64,000 bases of DNA from Shinisaurus crocodilurus (taxonomy: Eukaryota; Chordata; Lepidosauria; Squamata; Shinisauridae). The position numbers and the translations under genes are program-made. Location: NCBI GenBank assembly GCA_021292165.1, contig JAHFWL010001241.1, positions 17,472 to 81,471 on the forward strand, given 5' to 3'. The notes under the pieces are model-generated. The model worked only from the letters and a program-made list of their open reading frames with translations, ran no database searches and was not told where the DNA came from. Positions 53,201 to 55,248 of the stretch are shown here, piece after piece; the first letter of the stretch is position 1, and each line of letters begins with the position of its first letter.

Positions 53201-55248
53201 GCCATAGGTTCCCCATCTCTGCCATAAGGGCTAGAAACTTGTTTTAAATAATAAAAATGGAAACCAAGATTTTCAGGTCACTTAACACAATGCAATAGTA
53301 TATTCCCAGACCTGTTGCCCAACACATTCGCTGCCAGTTATAATAATATCTGAATGTATCTTTGAAAGCAGCAGCAGCAGCAGCAGCAAATGAAAATGAT
53401 TTCAGAGACACAAGTGTTTCCTTTGATATGAATGCACCATGGCATTCATGCGGTATTCAAGTTAGACAGATGGCTCTAATTACAGCAACCAGACATGCAG
53501 CCTTAAGAGTGCCACAGCACTTCCCTAGCAGCTGTGCAGCCATGCCTGTGTGTGAATGCGCGCGCATGTACGGAAAGAACAGATCCTTTTCTGTTTGAGC
53601 CTTTCACGGAATCCTTCGACTAAGCAGTTTACCCTTCTCTTTGCATAGCTGCTAAAGCAGATGGTGTTTATGCAGCAATCCAGGTTGCCCACGAAGAAGA
53701 ATCATTTGACCTGCCCCAGGACTACAGAGTGCTCTACGATTACACAGCCCAGGTGAATACCAAAGCCTGCTTTATAGACAGTCTGCTCCAGGAGTCAGGA
53801 ACGGGGGCCTGCCAGACATTGTTCATAGATCAGAGTTGGAAGGGGCCTACAAGGCCATCGAGTGCAACCCCCTGCTAAATGCGGAAAACTAGAGGGGTCT
53901 CCCATCCAAGTAATAACCGGGACTGACTCTGCTTAGCTTTCCACGCTCGGACAAGCTGAGCCAGTGTGAGCCAACTCCCAGCAGCCCTAGCCATCATGGC
54001 CAACGGTGGTGGGATTGCTGTCCAACATTTGGAGGGCCACACGTTCCCCATCCTTGGTCTACTTAACCCAGGGGTGCAGAACTAATTTTGGGTGGGTGTG
54101 GGCGCCCGATGACACCCCCCCCCAGCCCTCTGTGGGCCAAATTACATCAGGTGGGTGTGGCTGTGGTCATGACAGCTTCCAAATCGCGTGAAGTGATAAT
54201 TCCCCTTTAATCGGCACTGGTTAGGCCCCATCTTGAGTACTGCGTCCAGTTCTGGGCACCACACTTTAAGAAGGATGTAGACAAACTGGAGAGGGTTCAG
54301 AGGAGGGCAACAAGGATAAAGGGACTGGAAACAAGGCCCTATGAGGAGAGACTGAAAGAGCTGGGCATGTTTAGCCTTCAGAAGAGGAGTCTGAGGGGAG
54401 ATATGATCGCACTGTTGCAGTACTTGAAGGGATGTCACACAGAGGAGGGCCAGTTTGCAGGATACGGAATAATGGGCTCAAGTTACGGGAACCTAGATTC
54501 CACCTAAACATCAGGAAAAATTTCCTGACTGTCAGAGCAATAAGACAATGGAATCAACTACCTAGGGAGGTGGTGGGCTCTCCCACTCTGGAGGCATTCA
54601 AGGTGCAACTGGATAGCCATCTGTCGGGGATGCTTTGACCTGGATTCCTGCATTGAGCAGGGGGTTGGACTCGATGGCCTTGTAGGCCCCTTCCAACTCT
54701 ACTTTTCTATGATTCTACCTGACATCATTTGCTCTCTGGCCCAAGCATTGGGTGGATCTTCTACGACCATTGCAAATGCCCTTTGTGTGAAGCTGTCCCA
54801 AGCTTGAGCGCAAATGGACTAGCTTCTTCTCCATAATTTACAGAGTGGTACGAACACACCAGTCCCTGTTGTCCATCTGTCTTGCTTGACTGTGACCCAT
54901 AATGTCCAATGTGGCCTGTTCCAGAATGGAAGATCCTGCTCCAATGCAGGCAATTAGATTACATCTATATCTTTGGCTAGTTATCTTGGCAACATTTATA
55001 AGAAACATGTTTCTAAGACCATTATGGAGATGTATACATACACACATGCACGTAGACAAGCACATACCTCTTCAGTGAAAATGAGATCCCATTTCTTTCA
55101 ATCACTCTTTTTCCAGAATGAGGATGAACTGGATATTCAAGAAGGTGATGTTGTAACCATCGTTGAAGTGGGAGAGGATGGCTGGTGGACTGCAGAACAG
55201 AACGGGGAGCAAGGGTTTGTGCCTGGGTCCTACCTCGAGAAACTTTGA
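8124..55248 (+). CDS. PSTPIP1: PSTPIP1 (CD2BP1), complete gene, 15 coding exons, 409 aa
   Basis: Join: 8124-8156, 21577-21677, 23997-24071, 39027-39061, 42374-42480, 43432-43494, 44397-44495, 45463-45508, 46286-46365, 48070-48168, 49668-49764, 50310-50397, 52627-52697, 53649-53752, 55117-55248. The exons total 1230 bases with all junctions GT/AG and one continuous frame. PSTPIP1 is a cytosolic adaptor of blood cells. It bends membranes and links actin regulators (WASP), CD2, pyrin and the phosphatase PTP-PEST. The F-BAR domain with coiled coils spans about residues 5-262. W231 corresponds to human W232, needed for PTP-PEST binding. A short linker follows, with Y339 in a VYAAI context. The SH3 domain spans about 356-409, with LYDY at 360-363, WW at 389-390 and VPGSY at 401-405. 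Human PSTPIP1 has 416 residues, so only the N-terminus and linker are slightly shorter. PSTPIP2 lacks an SH3 domain and is excluded. Confidence 0.95.
8157..9503 (+). other. PSTPIP1 intron 1, first part
   Basis: Mostly unique AT-rich sequence. A short imperfect tandem array of ctaaaatgcattttat-like units lies at about 9140-9260. No exon or gene is seen. Confidence 0.5.
9504..9673 (+). mobile_element. 5S rRNA-derived SINE with CR1 tail, copy 1
   Basis: The head is gcctgtggttcac. A 5S-like segment follows at about 9541-9590: gaaagctaagccgggtc is the A-box region and cttggatgggagacc is the C-box region. The tail (gggggttggactcgatagcc and ccttccaactctatgatct) is the same as the CR1 3' end at 54650-54720. 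Confidence 0.85.
9980..10045. repeat. Short foldback repeat (aagtcccattgagttcaatgg type)
   Basis: A short piece of a palindromic repeat family also seen at 12623, 16490 and 44895. Its core (taagtcccattgagttcaat) is characteristic. Confidence 0.5.
10090..10200 (-). repeat. Octamer-bearing dispersed repeat fragment
   Basis: Contains atttgcatatgctaat at 10096, the reverse complement of the core at 3057, with similar flanks (tttaaatagaaatagtac). Confidence 0.5.
10201..11339. other. PSTPIP1 intron 1, unclassified stretch
   Basis: Contains only short overlapping open frames. No repeat class or exon could be assigned. Confidence 0.45.
11340..11395 (-). repeat. Fragment of the 'cctgaggcaaa' MITE family
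   Basis: The text ctttgcctcaggcagcaaaa with agccctggcagg is the end region of the repeat seen better at 41788-42056. Confidence 0.5.
11550..11731 (+). mobile_element. 5S rRNA-derived SINE with CR1 tail, copy 2
   Basis: A head-to-tail copy: gcctgtggctcacgctgg, then gaaagctaagcagggtc, then cacttggatgggagacc, then the CR1-like tail ending in ctatgatctatgaaatct. It carries a small extra sequence between the A and C box regions (gactcaa) and another just after the C box. Confidence 0.85.
11914..12052. repeat. Composite triplet microsatellite (CTT)n / (ATC)n
   Basis: About 85 bases of (TTC)n with two taa interruptions pass into about 45 bases of (ATC)n. Long open frames here (poly-Leu, poly-Glu, poly-Met) are produced by the repeat. 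Confidence 0.95.
12623..12712. repeat. Foldback repeat, aatcctat...ataggtttgcag type
   Basis: The left end taatcctatg and the right end gtgtataggtttgcagcc are near inverted repeats around gttgagttcagtgg. It is the same family as at 16490-16582 and 44895-44995. Confidence 0.6.
12713..13433. other. PSTPIP1 intron 1, unclassified stretch
   Basis: 12780-13130 resembles degraded LINE text, and a short (GATA)n run lies at about 13188. No gene is supported. Confidence 0.45.
13434..13522. mobile_element. Palindromic hAT-type MITE (P1), copy 2
   Basis: The ends are CAGTGTTCTCCAACC and its complement. The left arm is shortened by an internal deletion. A perfect target duplication CTCTAGAT flanks it (13426-13433 and 13523-13530). 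Confidence 0.88.
13935..14205 (+). mobile_element. hAT-like MITE (P3)
   Basis: Starts ccaggggtacaaaacc and contains ctaaaatatgctggcat and aaaattgaattctgcc, as in the 3160 and 40674 copies. The segment gaaaattgaattctgccctt is duplicated in tandem near its right end. Confidence 0.6.
14326..14620 (+). mobile_element. tRNA-Ala-like SINE (family B)
   Basis: The head tagctcagtgatagagcatg and gttcaatccttgcc are tRNA A- and B-box-like; the ttgcatgc loop resembles tRNA-Ala(UGC). The far end ataaggcagcttcccaggtt is the usual family B end. Foreign text at about 14445-14565 suggests a later insertion. Confidence 0.7.
14676..14775. mobile_element. Foldback MITE (P2)
   Basis: The arms ttttggactacagctccca and gggaattgtcatccaaaaca flank ccagcatggccaatggtcat. 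Confidence 0.65.
14776..15621. other. PSTPIP1 intron 1, unclassified stretch
   Basis: Contains an A-rich and palindrome-rich segment (15250-15510) but no exon or named repeat. The 151-codon minus frame ending here crosses MITE sequence and is not a gene. Confidence 0.4.
15622..15860 (-). mobile_element. tRNA-derived SINE (family A)
   Basis: Well preserved minus-strand copy: tail tatttatgtatttattacat, body acaaccctgtgaggtaggtt and gtcagtgactggcccgaagt, B-box region ggactagaacctggatctcc, and head accactacaccacactggct. Confidence 0.88.
15868..16072 (+). mobile_element. tRNA-Ala-like SINE (family B)
   Basis: Lies directly beside the family A SINE. The head is tatggctcagagatcgagca, the loop is gctttgca, and the end is aataaggcagcttcgtatgt. 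Diverged. Confidence 0.7.
16490..16582. repeat. Foldback repeat, aatcctat type
   Basis: Starts gcaatcctatgcatct, has gaacgggacttactcatagg in the middle, and ends caggactgtgtc. Related to 12623 and 44895. Confidence 0.5.
16618..16723. mobile_element. Palindromic hAT-type MITE (P1), copy 3, almost perfect palindrome
   Basis: The 106-base element has two about 53-base arms, with essentially no loop and only a few mismatches. The centre is tcccagcatgctggga. The target duplication is GACTAGAG at 16610-16617 and 16724-16731. Confidence 0.92.
16735..17045 (+). mobile_element. LINE 3'-region fragment
   Basis: Contains ggctgtggaactccttcccc, a phrase at the end of many reptilian LINE second ORFs, followed by a non-coding trailer. 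A (CT)n run lies at about 16844-16873. Confidence 0.5.
17352..17625 (-). mobile_element. hAT-like MITE (P3), minus orientation
   Basis: Ends in ggcctggggttcagtgcc. The middle has agctgggaaaccaccaaa, the reverse complement of the family's ttggtggtttcccagctttt. Confidence 0.6.
17640..18045 (+). mobile_element. LINE 3'-region fragment
   Basis: Text such as ctagaacttcccctcaaagg is followed by an AT-rich trailer ending in ggcatataaatccctatata. It is the 3' end of a non-LTR element, coding decayed. Confidence 0.5.
18046..18711. other. PSTPIP1 intron 1, mostly unique
   Basis: AT-rich, with a short (CAAA)n run at about 18586. No exon is recognised. Confidence 0.45.
18712..19262 (-). mobile_element. 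tRNA-Ala-like SINE (family B), split by a MITE
   Basis: The minus-strand 3' part (cttataccgagtcagag) is at 18712-18770. The rest, ending in the tRNA-like head (actttctgcatgcaaagcag, taccactgggctacag), is at 19118-19262. Between them sits a MITE flanked by GTCTGCAC and GTCTACAT. Confidence 0.78.
18771..19117. mobile_element. hAT-like MITE inserted in a SINE
   Basis: The ends CAGAGGTGGGCAAC and GTTGCTCACCCCTG are inverted repeats of hAT type. The 8-bp flanks GTCTGCAC and GTCTACAT agree at six of eight positions. The intact SINE sequence can be read across the insertion. Confidence 0.75.
19323..19401. repeat. Alternating purine-pyrimidine tract (CA/GT/CG)
   Basis: A run of gtgtg, cgcgcg and cacaca units, able to adopt Z-DNA. 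It abuts the 3' end of the CR1 copy to its right. Confidence 0.9.
19402..20905 (-). mobile_element. CR1 LINE, 5'-truncated, with reverse transcriptase remnant
   Basis: In minus orientation the frame at 20525-20905 encodes part of a CR1 reverse transcriptase: NYRPVSL, then GKLVE, then [13 protein letters not shown] (motif A with its Asp). Further downstream is the [11 protein letters not shown] motif (20460-20500). Frame 20053-20241 gives the C-terminal [10 protein letters not shown]...KAN segment. The 3' non-coding trailer ends at 19402. It is about 1.5 kb long, with frameshifts, and is not functional. The 5' end of the element and most of the polymerase are missing. Confidence 0.85.
20960..21060 (-). 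mobile_element. LINE tail fragment
   Basis: The text ccaccctgcctttcaaccc and aaggcagcttacataaaata is the reverse of a typical reptilian LINE/SINE terminal region. Too short to classify. Confidence 0.45.
21231..21403 (-). mobile_element. 5S rRNA-derived SINE with CR1 tail, copy 3
   Basis: Read on the minus strand: gcctgtggctcacgctggct, ggaaagctaagcagggtca, ttacttggatgggagatcc, then the tail gttggactcgatggccttgt and ccttccaactctatgatcta. It lies only 174 bases before PSTPIP1 exon 2. Confidence 0.87.
21577..21677 (+). CDS. PSTPIP1: PSTPIP1 coding exon 2 (residues 12-45)
   Basis: TTTTCCAG acceptor, GTAATA donor. Contains [18 protein letters not shown], the most conserved early F-BAR helix of PSTPIP1. 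Ends with two bases (AG) of an Arg codon. Confidence 0.95.
21678..22899. other. PSTPIP1 intron 2, first part, with foldback repeats
   Basis: A poly-A run lies at 21728-21745. At about 21870-22330, text with ccacagtttgttgtgtcat, actatggtttgttt and agccatagtttagtgtgaca has inverted pairs typical of non-autonomous DNA transposons. Confidence 0.5.
22900..23145 (+). mobile_element. tRNA-derived SINE (family A), plus strand, full length
   Basis: The head cagcgtggcgtagtggtgag (A-box-like) and ggttctagtcc (B-box-like) are intact. The body is gggccagtcactgactttca and acagggttgttgtgaggat. The tail is aataaataaataaaat. It is a good reference copy for the family. Confidence 0.9.
23170..23604. mobile_element. 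hAT-like MITE, 435 bp
   Basis: The ends CAGGGGTTCTTAACC and GGTTGAGAACCACTG are inverted repeats. The target duplications CTTTATAA (23162-23169) and CTTTAGAA (23605-23612) match at seven of eight positions with TA in the centre. The interior is G-rich and non-coding. Confidence 0.8.
23997..24071 (+). CDS. PSTPIP1: PSTPIP1 coding exon 3 (residues 45-70)
   Basis: TTTCACAG acceptor, GTGAGC donor. Encodes [20 protein letters not shown], the F-BAR (FCH) signature. Starts with the third base of Arg45 and ends with AA of Asn70. Confidence 0.95.
24072..24418. other. Start of PSTPIP1 intron 3
   Basis: Diffuse, A-rich; no recognised element. Confidence 0.45.
24419..24560 (-). mobile_element. CR1 LINE 3' fragment
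   Basis: agaacataagaagagccctg, gatcagaccaagggtccatc and agcaacagcacc-type text, collinear with 19402-19560. Confidence 0.75.
24911..24974. mobile_element. Palindromic hAT-type MITE (P1), copy 4, deleted to 64 bp
   Basis: Both ends are intact but most of the right arm is lost. A perfect target duplication CCATAGAG lies at 24903-24910 and 24975-24982. Confidence 0.85.
25341..25440. repeat. (CTG)10 followed by 18-bp-period CTC/TTC array
   Basis: Ten CTG units (25341-25370) run into about three units of CTCCTCCTCCTCCTCTTC. The long Leu/Glu/Arg/Gln-rich open frames here come from the repeat. Confidence 0.93.
25441..26107. other. PSTPIP1 intron 3 stretch
   Basis: GC-richer than its surroundings to about 25900; (GAT)n at 25963-25992. 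No exon recognised. Confidence 0.45.
26108..26243. mobile_element. Palindromic hAT-type MITE (P1b subfamily)
   Basis: The ends CAGGGCTCTCCAACC and an altered complement differ from P1a by GGC for TGT and by gttgctgg for tttttgg in the arms. No clear target duplication. Siblings are at 31918, 36371 and 39292. Confidence 0.8.
26610..26641. repeat. (GT)n microsatellite
   Basis: An uninterrupted run of about 16 GT units. Confidence 0.95.
26846..27226. mobile_element. MITE-like element with ggttgccaggttgc ends
   Basis: The left end gggttgccaggttgcgaccc and the right end gggttgcaacctggcaacct are inverted repeats. Long C and G homopolymers lie inside. No transposase. Confidence 0.6.
27546..27903 (+). 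mobile_element. hAT-like MITE (family P4)
   Basis: ctggcatcaagggtagtcat and caccagggccc-type text, ending aaaggccctccaatacctgg. Siblings are at 32655-32995 and 48356-48705. Confidence 0.6.
27967..28020. repeat. (CA)n / (CACG)n microsatellite
   Basis: A run of CA that turns into repeated cacacg units. Confidence 0.95.
28060..28800 (+). mobile_element. LTR-like sequence (possible solo LTR)
   Basis: The order is promoter-like: ctgattggct (CCAAT-type) at 28197, gctatatttccc at 28250, AATAAA at 28661-28666, then a T/G-rich stretch. A 9-bp-stem hairpin (gaaagccgg / ccggctttc) lies at about 28118-28138. No TG...CA ends or target duplications could be fixed and no viral genes are seen, so this is tentative. 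Confidence 0.25.
28970..29000. repeat. (CA)n microsatellite
   Basis: A short CA/CG/CA run. Confidence 0.85.
29235..29720 (+). mobile_element. MITE-like repeat with built-in (CA)n, copy 2
   Basis: Shares with 6500-6790 the series ctttctgcctgaggtttt, cttaggagacagggccct, (CA)n (29579-29616), gtcctgtgggcctgagcc and ggtacctagcac. This copy keeps the octamer aaattagcatatgcaaat at 29637, which is decayed in copy 1. Confidence 0.65.
29947..30318 (-). mobile_element. hAT-like MITE (P3)
   Basis: The ends are aggagtgcagaacctt and ggggttccacacccct. The flanks CTTTAAAC and GTCTAAAC agree at six of eight positions with TA at the centre. Confidence 0.65.
30319..30879. other. PSTPIP1 intron 3 stretch
   Basis: No recognised element; a G-rich run lies at about 30580. 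Confidence 0.4.
30880..31130 (-). mobile_element. tRNA-Ala-like SINE (family B) remnant, split by a MITE
   Basis: Left part: actaggtgagactatttcc and cccagtactgtctacac. Right part: gtgtacactgactggcagga. Together they read like the middle of family B (compare 45084-45254) interrupted at 30943-31077. Confidence 0.7.
30943..31077. mobile_element. Palindromic hAT-type MITE (P1a), copy 5, longest arms
   Basis: The 135-base element has inverted arms running into the centre catagctggctggggcatg. The duplications GTCTACAC (30935-30942) and GTGTACAC (31078-31085) differ at one position. Confidence 0.9.
31266..31405. mobile_element. Foldback MITE (P2)
   Basis: agatctccagatgtttt and tccaaaagatctggagacc arms around ccagcatggccaatgggtca. 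Confidence 0.68.
31447..31860 (+). mobile_element. Dispersed repeat with gtcctctgtttgaag units and octamer core
   Basis: The ends ctagggtggccaggtg and cagtggccacccc are roughly inverted. Inside, gtcctctatttgaag is repeated two to three times, and caattagcatatgcat is the octamer core at 31724. A related copy is at 33534. Confidence 0.55.
31918..32322. mobile_element. Palindromic hAT-type MITE (P1b), interrupted
   Basis: The left arm plus most of the centre lies at 31918-32005 and the right end (ctggggacccaaggttggag) at 32296-32322. Between them is a LINE-type tail ending in (ATT)n. Flanks ttctagcc/ctgtagcc agree at six of eight positions. Confidence 0.8.
32006..32292 (+). mobile_element. LINE 3' tail with (ATT)n, inserted in a MITE
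   Basis: The trailer (tctcttccggcaggcctat, then ttccctgcctcgatcttacc, then agaggcgggtaagaaataa) is followed by about 19 ATT units. It is a 3' end of a non-LTR retrotransposon that landed inside the MITE. Confidence 0.65.
32467..32640 (+). mobile_element. 5S rRNA-derived SINE with CR1 tail, copy 4
   Basis: gcctgtggctcacgctggct, gaaagctaagcagggccagg, ttacctggatgggagacc, then gcttggactcgatggccttg and ccttccaactctatgatct. Among the best conserved copies. Confidence 0.88.
32655..32995 (+). mobile_element. hAT-like MITE (P4)
   Basis: ggtgtcaagggtaggcatgg to gggccctcaaaaacctggat. A stray copy of the right end (cttaaaaaccttgagccggc) lies at about 33075-33108. Confidence 0.62.
33130..33533. other. 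PSTPIP1 intron 3 stretch
   Basis: A poly-T run at 33141 and a poly-A run at 33411; no gene. Confidence 0.4.
33534..33870 (+). mobile_element. Dispersed repeat, relative of 31447-31860
   Basis: tagggtgcccatgtacct and gacagtcctctatttgaag match. The right part diverges. Confidence 0.5.
33930..34220 (+). mobile_element. CR1 LINE 3' fragment
   Basis: aaaaggggattagacaaatt, catggaggatcaggctatca and atggctactggccatgatgg, the common 3' trailer of the CR1 subfamily seen at 19402 (opposite strand) and 36963. Confidence 0.75.
34600..35870. repeat. Unclassified repeat-like region, perhaps one DNA element
   Basis: Both edges carry related text: gcatttgtacgtcatgctaa and caccgtgg-type phrases on the left, and cgcaacccacgatgggttgt and cattgtgcgaacctg on the right. 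No transposase frame was seen. It is broken by a P1 MITE at 35281-35385. Confidence 0.35.
35281..35385. mobile_element. Palindromic hAT-type MITE (P1a), copy 6
   Basis: The full ends have a perfect target duplication CTCTAGTG (35273-35280 and 35386-35393). Part of the right arm is deleted. Confidence 0.9.
36210..36238. repeat. (CT)n microsatellite
   Basis: About 13 CT units ending in ctttctgg. Confidence 0.9.
36371..36473. mobile_element. Palindromic hAT-type MITE (P1b)
   Basis: cagggttctccagccttggg and the complement at the right; the left arm has an internal deletion. No clear target duplication. Confidence 0.78.
36761..36960 (+). mobile_element. tRNA-Ala-like SINE (family B)
   Basis: tagagcacatggtttgcatg, gtcccaggttcagtccccag, agccgctgccaatcagagaa and tgactcagtataatgaagct. 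Confidence 0.78.
36961..37310 (+). mobile_element. CR1 LINE 3' fragment, directly after a SINE
   Basis: gaagaacttcttcacgcagt, atggccaccactttggaggg and atgctggactagatggacac; a plus-strand trailer matching the complement of 19402-19760. Confidence 0.8.
37600..38345 (+). mobile_element. Non-LTR retrotransposon, C-terminal ORF2 remnant and tail
   Basis: A frame at 37631-37840 followed, after a shift, by a frame with CIC...EDIEHYLRC (a Cys-x-Cys...His...Cys zinc-knuckle pattern) at about 37867-37920, then [16 protein letters not shown]. It ends with AATAAA-like text and an A-rich tail near 38340. The coding style differs from the CR1 copies, so this is a second LINE lineage. It is broken by a stop and a frameshift. 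Confidence 0.65.
38346..39026. other. End of PSTPIP1 intron 3
   Basis: AT-rich with no clear repeat; the last 20 bases are a pyrimidine tract before exon 4. Confidence 0.5.
39027..39061 (+). CDS. PSTPIP1: PSTPIP1 coding exon 4 (residues 70-82), 35-base small exon
   Basis: Acceptor CATCTCAG after a C/T tract, donor GTAAGT. Encodes (N)[11 protein letters not shown](Q). Skipping it would shift the frame, as 35 is not a multiple of three. Confidence 0.93.
39292..39427. mobile_element. Palindromic hAT-type MITE (P1b), complete
   Basis: CAGGGCTCTCCAACC ends; the arms pair throughout around cattagccatgctggctggg. Flanks ttgtaagat and ttgtagat differ by one inserted base. Confidence 0.88.
39825..40470 (-). 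mobile_element. Retroelement fragment (LINE-like)
   Basis: ataccctgcctttctgccaa at the left edge is a typical inverted LINE tail. 40270-40450 has cagccgccgagaaggccccc, related to the fragments at 1.2, 5.9 and 63.8 kb. Confidence 0.5.
40674..40990 (+). mobile_element. hAT-like MITE (P3)
   Basis: CAGGGCTAGGGAACCTC start, tggccccgcccattttgcct repeated two to three times in tandem inside, and aggttccccatccttg end. Confidence 0.68.
41035..41324. other. PSTPIP1 intron 4 stretch
   Basis: AT-rich with T homopolymers. No gene. Confidence 0.45.
41325..41535 (-). mobile_element. tRNA-derived SINE (family A)
   Basis: acaaccctgtgaggtaggtt, gtcagtgactggcccaaagt and aaacccggatctcccgagtc on the plus strand give a minus copy with a shortened head. 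Confidence 0.85.
41788..42260. mobile_element. MITE family with ctgcctgaggcaaa ends
   Basis: cagggctggcccaagacatt, ctgcctgaggcaaaggac on the left; ctgaggcaaccatctcactc at about 42017; a further end (ggcggcaaaatcaaaatgtc) at about 42222-42256. Probably two overlapping or nested copies. Confidence 0.55.
42374..42480 (+). CDS. PSTPIP1: PSTPIP1 coding exon 5 (residues 82-117)
   Basis: TTCCATAG acceptor, GTGAGG donor. Contains GNSHIQLA and [14 protein letters not shown], a basic amphipathic F-BAR helix of the membrane-binding face. Confidence 0.96.
42481..43431. other. PSTPIP1 intron 5
   Basis: Mostly unique. A remnant of the P1 MITE right end (caaggttggagaacactgg) lies at 42761-42779. No other exon is seen. 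Confidence 0.6.
43432..43494 (+). CDS. PSTPIP1: PSTPIP1 coding exon 6 (residues 118-138)
   Basis: TTCCTGCAG acceptor, GTAAGT donor. Encodes [20 protein letters not shown] and a final Glu, coiled-coil F-BAR sequence, phase 0 at both ends, so it could be skipped without a frameshift. Confidence 0.95.
43495..44396. other. PSTPIP1 intron 6
   Basis: Contains a (CA)n run at 44104-44130 and no other clear element. Confidence 0.55.
44397..44495 (+). CDS. PSTPIP1: PSTPIP1 coding exon 7 (residues 139-171)
   Basis: GCATGCAG acceptor, GTATCC donor. [19 protein letters not shown] is highly conserved; the QTEK end is variable. Phase 0 at both ends. Confidence 0.96.
44895..44995. repeat. Foldback repeat, aatcctaa type
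   Basis: gcaatcctaaacatgcttac and gagtaaacatgtataggatt are inverted repeats around ccactcaaggcagtggga. Confidence 0.65.
45084..45254 (-). mobile_element. tRNA-Ala-like SINE (family B)
   Basis: A full minus copy: ggaagctgccttatactgag, cccagtattgtcgacactga, tctgcatgcaaagcacgtgg and ctaccactgagctgtggccc. It shows the intact context of the hot spot used by the MITEs at 18771 and 30943. Confidence 0.85.
45463..45508 (+). CDS. PSTPIP1: PSTPIP1 coding exon 8 (residues 172-187)
   Basis: TATTTCAG acceptor after a tandem tttatat tract, GTACCA donor. Encodes [15 protein letters not shown] plus one base. 46 bases, so skipping shifts the frame. Confidence 0.93.
45509..46285. other. PSTPIP1 intron 8
   Basis: Holds the family A SINE at 45965-46200; the rest is unclassified. 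Confidence 0.55.
45965..46200 (+). mobile_element. tRNA-derived SINE (family A)
   Basis: agccaatgtggtgtagtggt (A-box-like), ggttctagtcccc (B-box-like), cacggggttgttgtgaggat, tail aaataaataaac. Ends less than 90 bases before exon 9. Confidence 0.88.
46286..46365 (+). CDS. PSTPIP1: PSTPIP1 coding exon 9 (residues 187-213)
   Basis: TTCTGCAG acceptor, GTAAGC donor. [20 protein letters not shown], late F-BAR helix. Confidence 0.95.
46905..47213 (+). mobile_element. CR1 LINE 3' end
   Basis: aatgggctcaagttacagga, tccggctggacatcaggaaa, ggttgggctcgatggcctca and ccttccaactctactattct. The tail agrees with the 5S-SINE tail. Confidence 0.82.
47700..47842. repeat. Foldback repeat, ggatccagatttag type
   Basis: ggttggatccagatttagtc pairs with atggctaaatctggatctga, and internal tcagtggggctt with a diverged complement. 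About 140 bp; a MITE by structure. Confidence 0.68.
48070..48168 (+). CDS. PSTPIP1: PSTPIP1 coding exon 10 (residues 214-246), PTP-PEST-binding segment
   Basis: GGACACAG acceptor with a weak pyrimidine tract, GTAAGG donor. [18 protein letters not shown] covers the tryptophan (W231, human W232) needed for binding the C-terminal motif of PTP-PEST. S229 stands where human has A230, the site of the PAPA-syndrome substitution A230T. Confidence 0.95.
48356..48705 (+). mobile_element. hAT-like MITE (P4) inserted in CR1
   Basis: gccagcatcaagggtaggca to ccaaaacctggagctggcac. Flanking ggatactg and ggatatat agree at six of eight positions. Long minus frames (198 and 136 codons) run through this element and are spurious. 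Confidence 0.68.
48911..49251. mobile_element. Tc1-type MITE, 341 bp, long terminal inverted repeats, inserted in CR1
   Basis: Left end CGGTGCCTTGCAGAAGTATT, right end AATACTTCTGCAAGGCACTG, with TA immediately on each side. Inverted pairing continues with ttttccacattttgttgtgt and ggaactgaaatggattt, then cacttgatgtacacgaga, for well over 100 bases per arm. No transposase. The end sequence resembles Tc1 elements I know from fish. Confidence 0.92.
49668..49764 (+). CDS. PSTPIP1: PSTPIP1 coding exon 11 (residues 247-279), end of F-BAR
   Basis: TTTCATAG acceptor, GTAACC donor. [20 protein letters not shown]249 and E256 match human E250 and E257, both disease-linked positions, and are conserved. 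Confidence 0.95.
49890..50065 (+). mobile_element. hAT-like MITE (P3), truncated
   Basis: ggagtattgaacctcagg, tctggtgctctggggttcct and gagtttctccgaaatggaat with a degraded right end. Confidence 0.5.
50310..50397 (+). CDS. PSTPIP1: PSTPIP1 coding exon 12 (residues 279-308), linker
   Basis: Acceptor GGCGAAG (a less usual AAG) and donor GTAAAG. Encodes [20 protein letters not shown], then [11 protein letters not shown] and CGM(M/I)K are shared with human. Confidence 0.92.
50700..50885 (+). mobile_element. CR1 LINE 3' fragment
   Basis: actatggaattcgctatcac, aaagggcatcggatgaattc and ggctactagccatgatggct. Confidence 0.7.
50905..51190 (+). mobile_element. hAT-like MITE (P3)
   Basis: Flanks AACTACAT and ATCTACAT match at seven of eight positions with central TA. 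Interior tggtttcctagcttttgtgg, agctaaaatatgatggggtg and ctgaaatggaatttggccct. Confidence 0.7.
51308..51625. repeat. Foldback repeat, gggttcagacaacacgataa type
   Basis: ctgggttcagcctgccaaca at the left and ttgtgttgtctgaaaccagt at the right are inverted. Inside, a second copy of the ends (actgctgggttcagacaaca at 51501) suggests two elements side by side or nested. Confidence 0.65.
51660..52290 (+). mobile_element. L2-like LINE, C-terminal ORF2 remnant and trailer
   Basis: The frame starting at about 51682 reads [20 protein letters not shown], the typical L2/Rex-type C-terminal signature, followed by NLEPGYL and a stop. The AT-rich trailer ends in aaataaaataaaataaat. Confidence 0.75.
52627..52697 (+). 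CDS. PSTPIP1: PSTPIP1 coding exon 13 (residues 308-332), linker
   Basis: TTCTGCAG acceptor, GTATGC donor. [20 protein letters not shown] then [12 protein letters not shown] is conserved; the rest is divergent and contains an N-x-T that is not relevant in a cytosolic protein. Confidence 0.92.
52698..53648. other. PSTPIP1 intron 13
   Basis: Holds one P2 MITE (53087-53221) and a (CAG)n run at 53367-53388. The 187-codon minus-strand frame at 52519-53082 overlaps exon 13 and is not a gene. Confidence 0.6.
53087..53221. mobile_element. Foldback MITE (P2) with target duplication
   Basis: CAGGAGTGGGAAACC and GGTTCCCCATCTCTG ends; arms actacaactcccatca and tggaagttttagtccagc. Duplications CCATAAAG and CCATAAGG match at seven of eight with central TA. 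Confidence 0.82.
53649..53752 (+). CDS. PSTPIP1: PSTPIP1 coding exon 14 (residues 332-366), start of SH3
   Basis: TTTGCATAG acceptor, GTGAAT donor. [14 protein letters not shown] holds Y339, then [10 protein letters not shown] is the first SH3 strand with the ALYDY-type motif. Confidence 0.95.
53822..53973 (-). mobile_element. 5S rRNA-derived SINE with CR1 tail, copy 5
   Basis: Minus-strand: ttggctcacactggctcagc, gaaagctaagcagagtcag, ttacttggatgggagacccc, then ggttgcactcgatggccttg and ccttccaactctgatct. Slightly diverged. Confidence 0.85.
54205..54722 (+). mobile_element. CR1 LINE 3' end, best preserved tail
   Basis: gtccagttctgggcaccaca, agagctgggcatgtttagcc, ttcctgactgtcagagcaat, gcattgagcagggggttgga, ctcgatggccttgtaggccc and ttccaactctacttttctat. 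Coding part lost. Its last about 70 bases are the reference for the 5S-SINE tail. Confidence 0.9.
54723..55116. other. End of PSTPIP1 intron 14
   Basis: Unique sequence. The open frame that continues leftward from exon 15 to 54973 includes intron and is not the true start. Confidence 0.6.
55117..55248 (+). CDS. PSTPIP1: PSTPIP1 coding exon 15 (residues 367-409), SH3 domain and stop
   Basis: TTTTCCAG acceptor, TGA at 55246-55248. [20 protein letters not shown], then [20 protein letters not shown] and EKL. The SH3 binding-surface residues (WW pair, Pro402, Tyr405) are all present. Confidence 0.98.
   Translation, partial: NEDELDIQEGDVVTIVEVGEDGWWTAEQNGEQGFVPGSYLEKL

Noticed and set aside
54973..55116. 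Upstream ATG extension of the SH3 exon frame
   Set aside because: It lies left of a strong TTTTCCAG acceptor, and the splice frame from exon 14 joins exactly at 55117.
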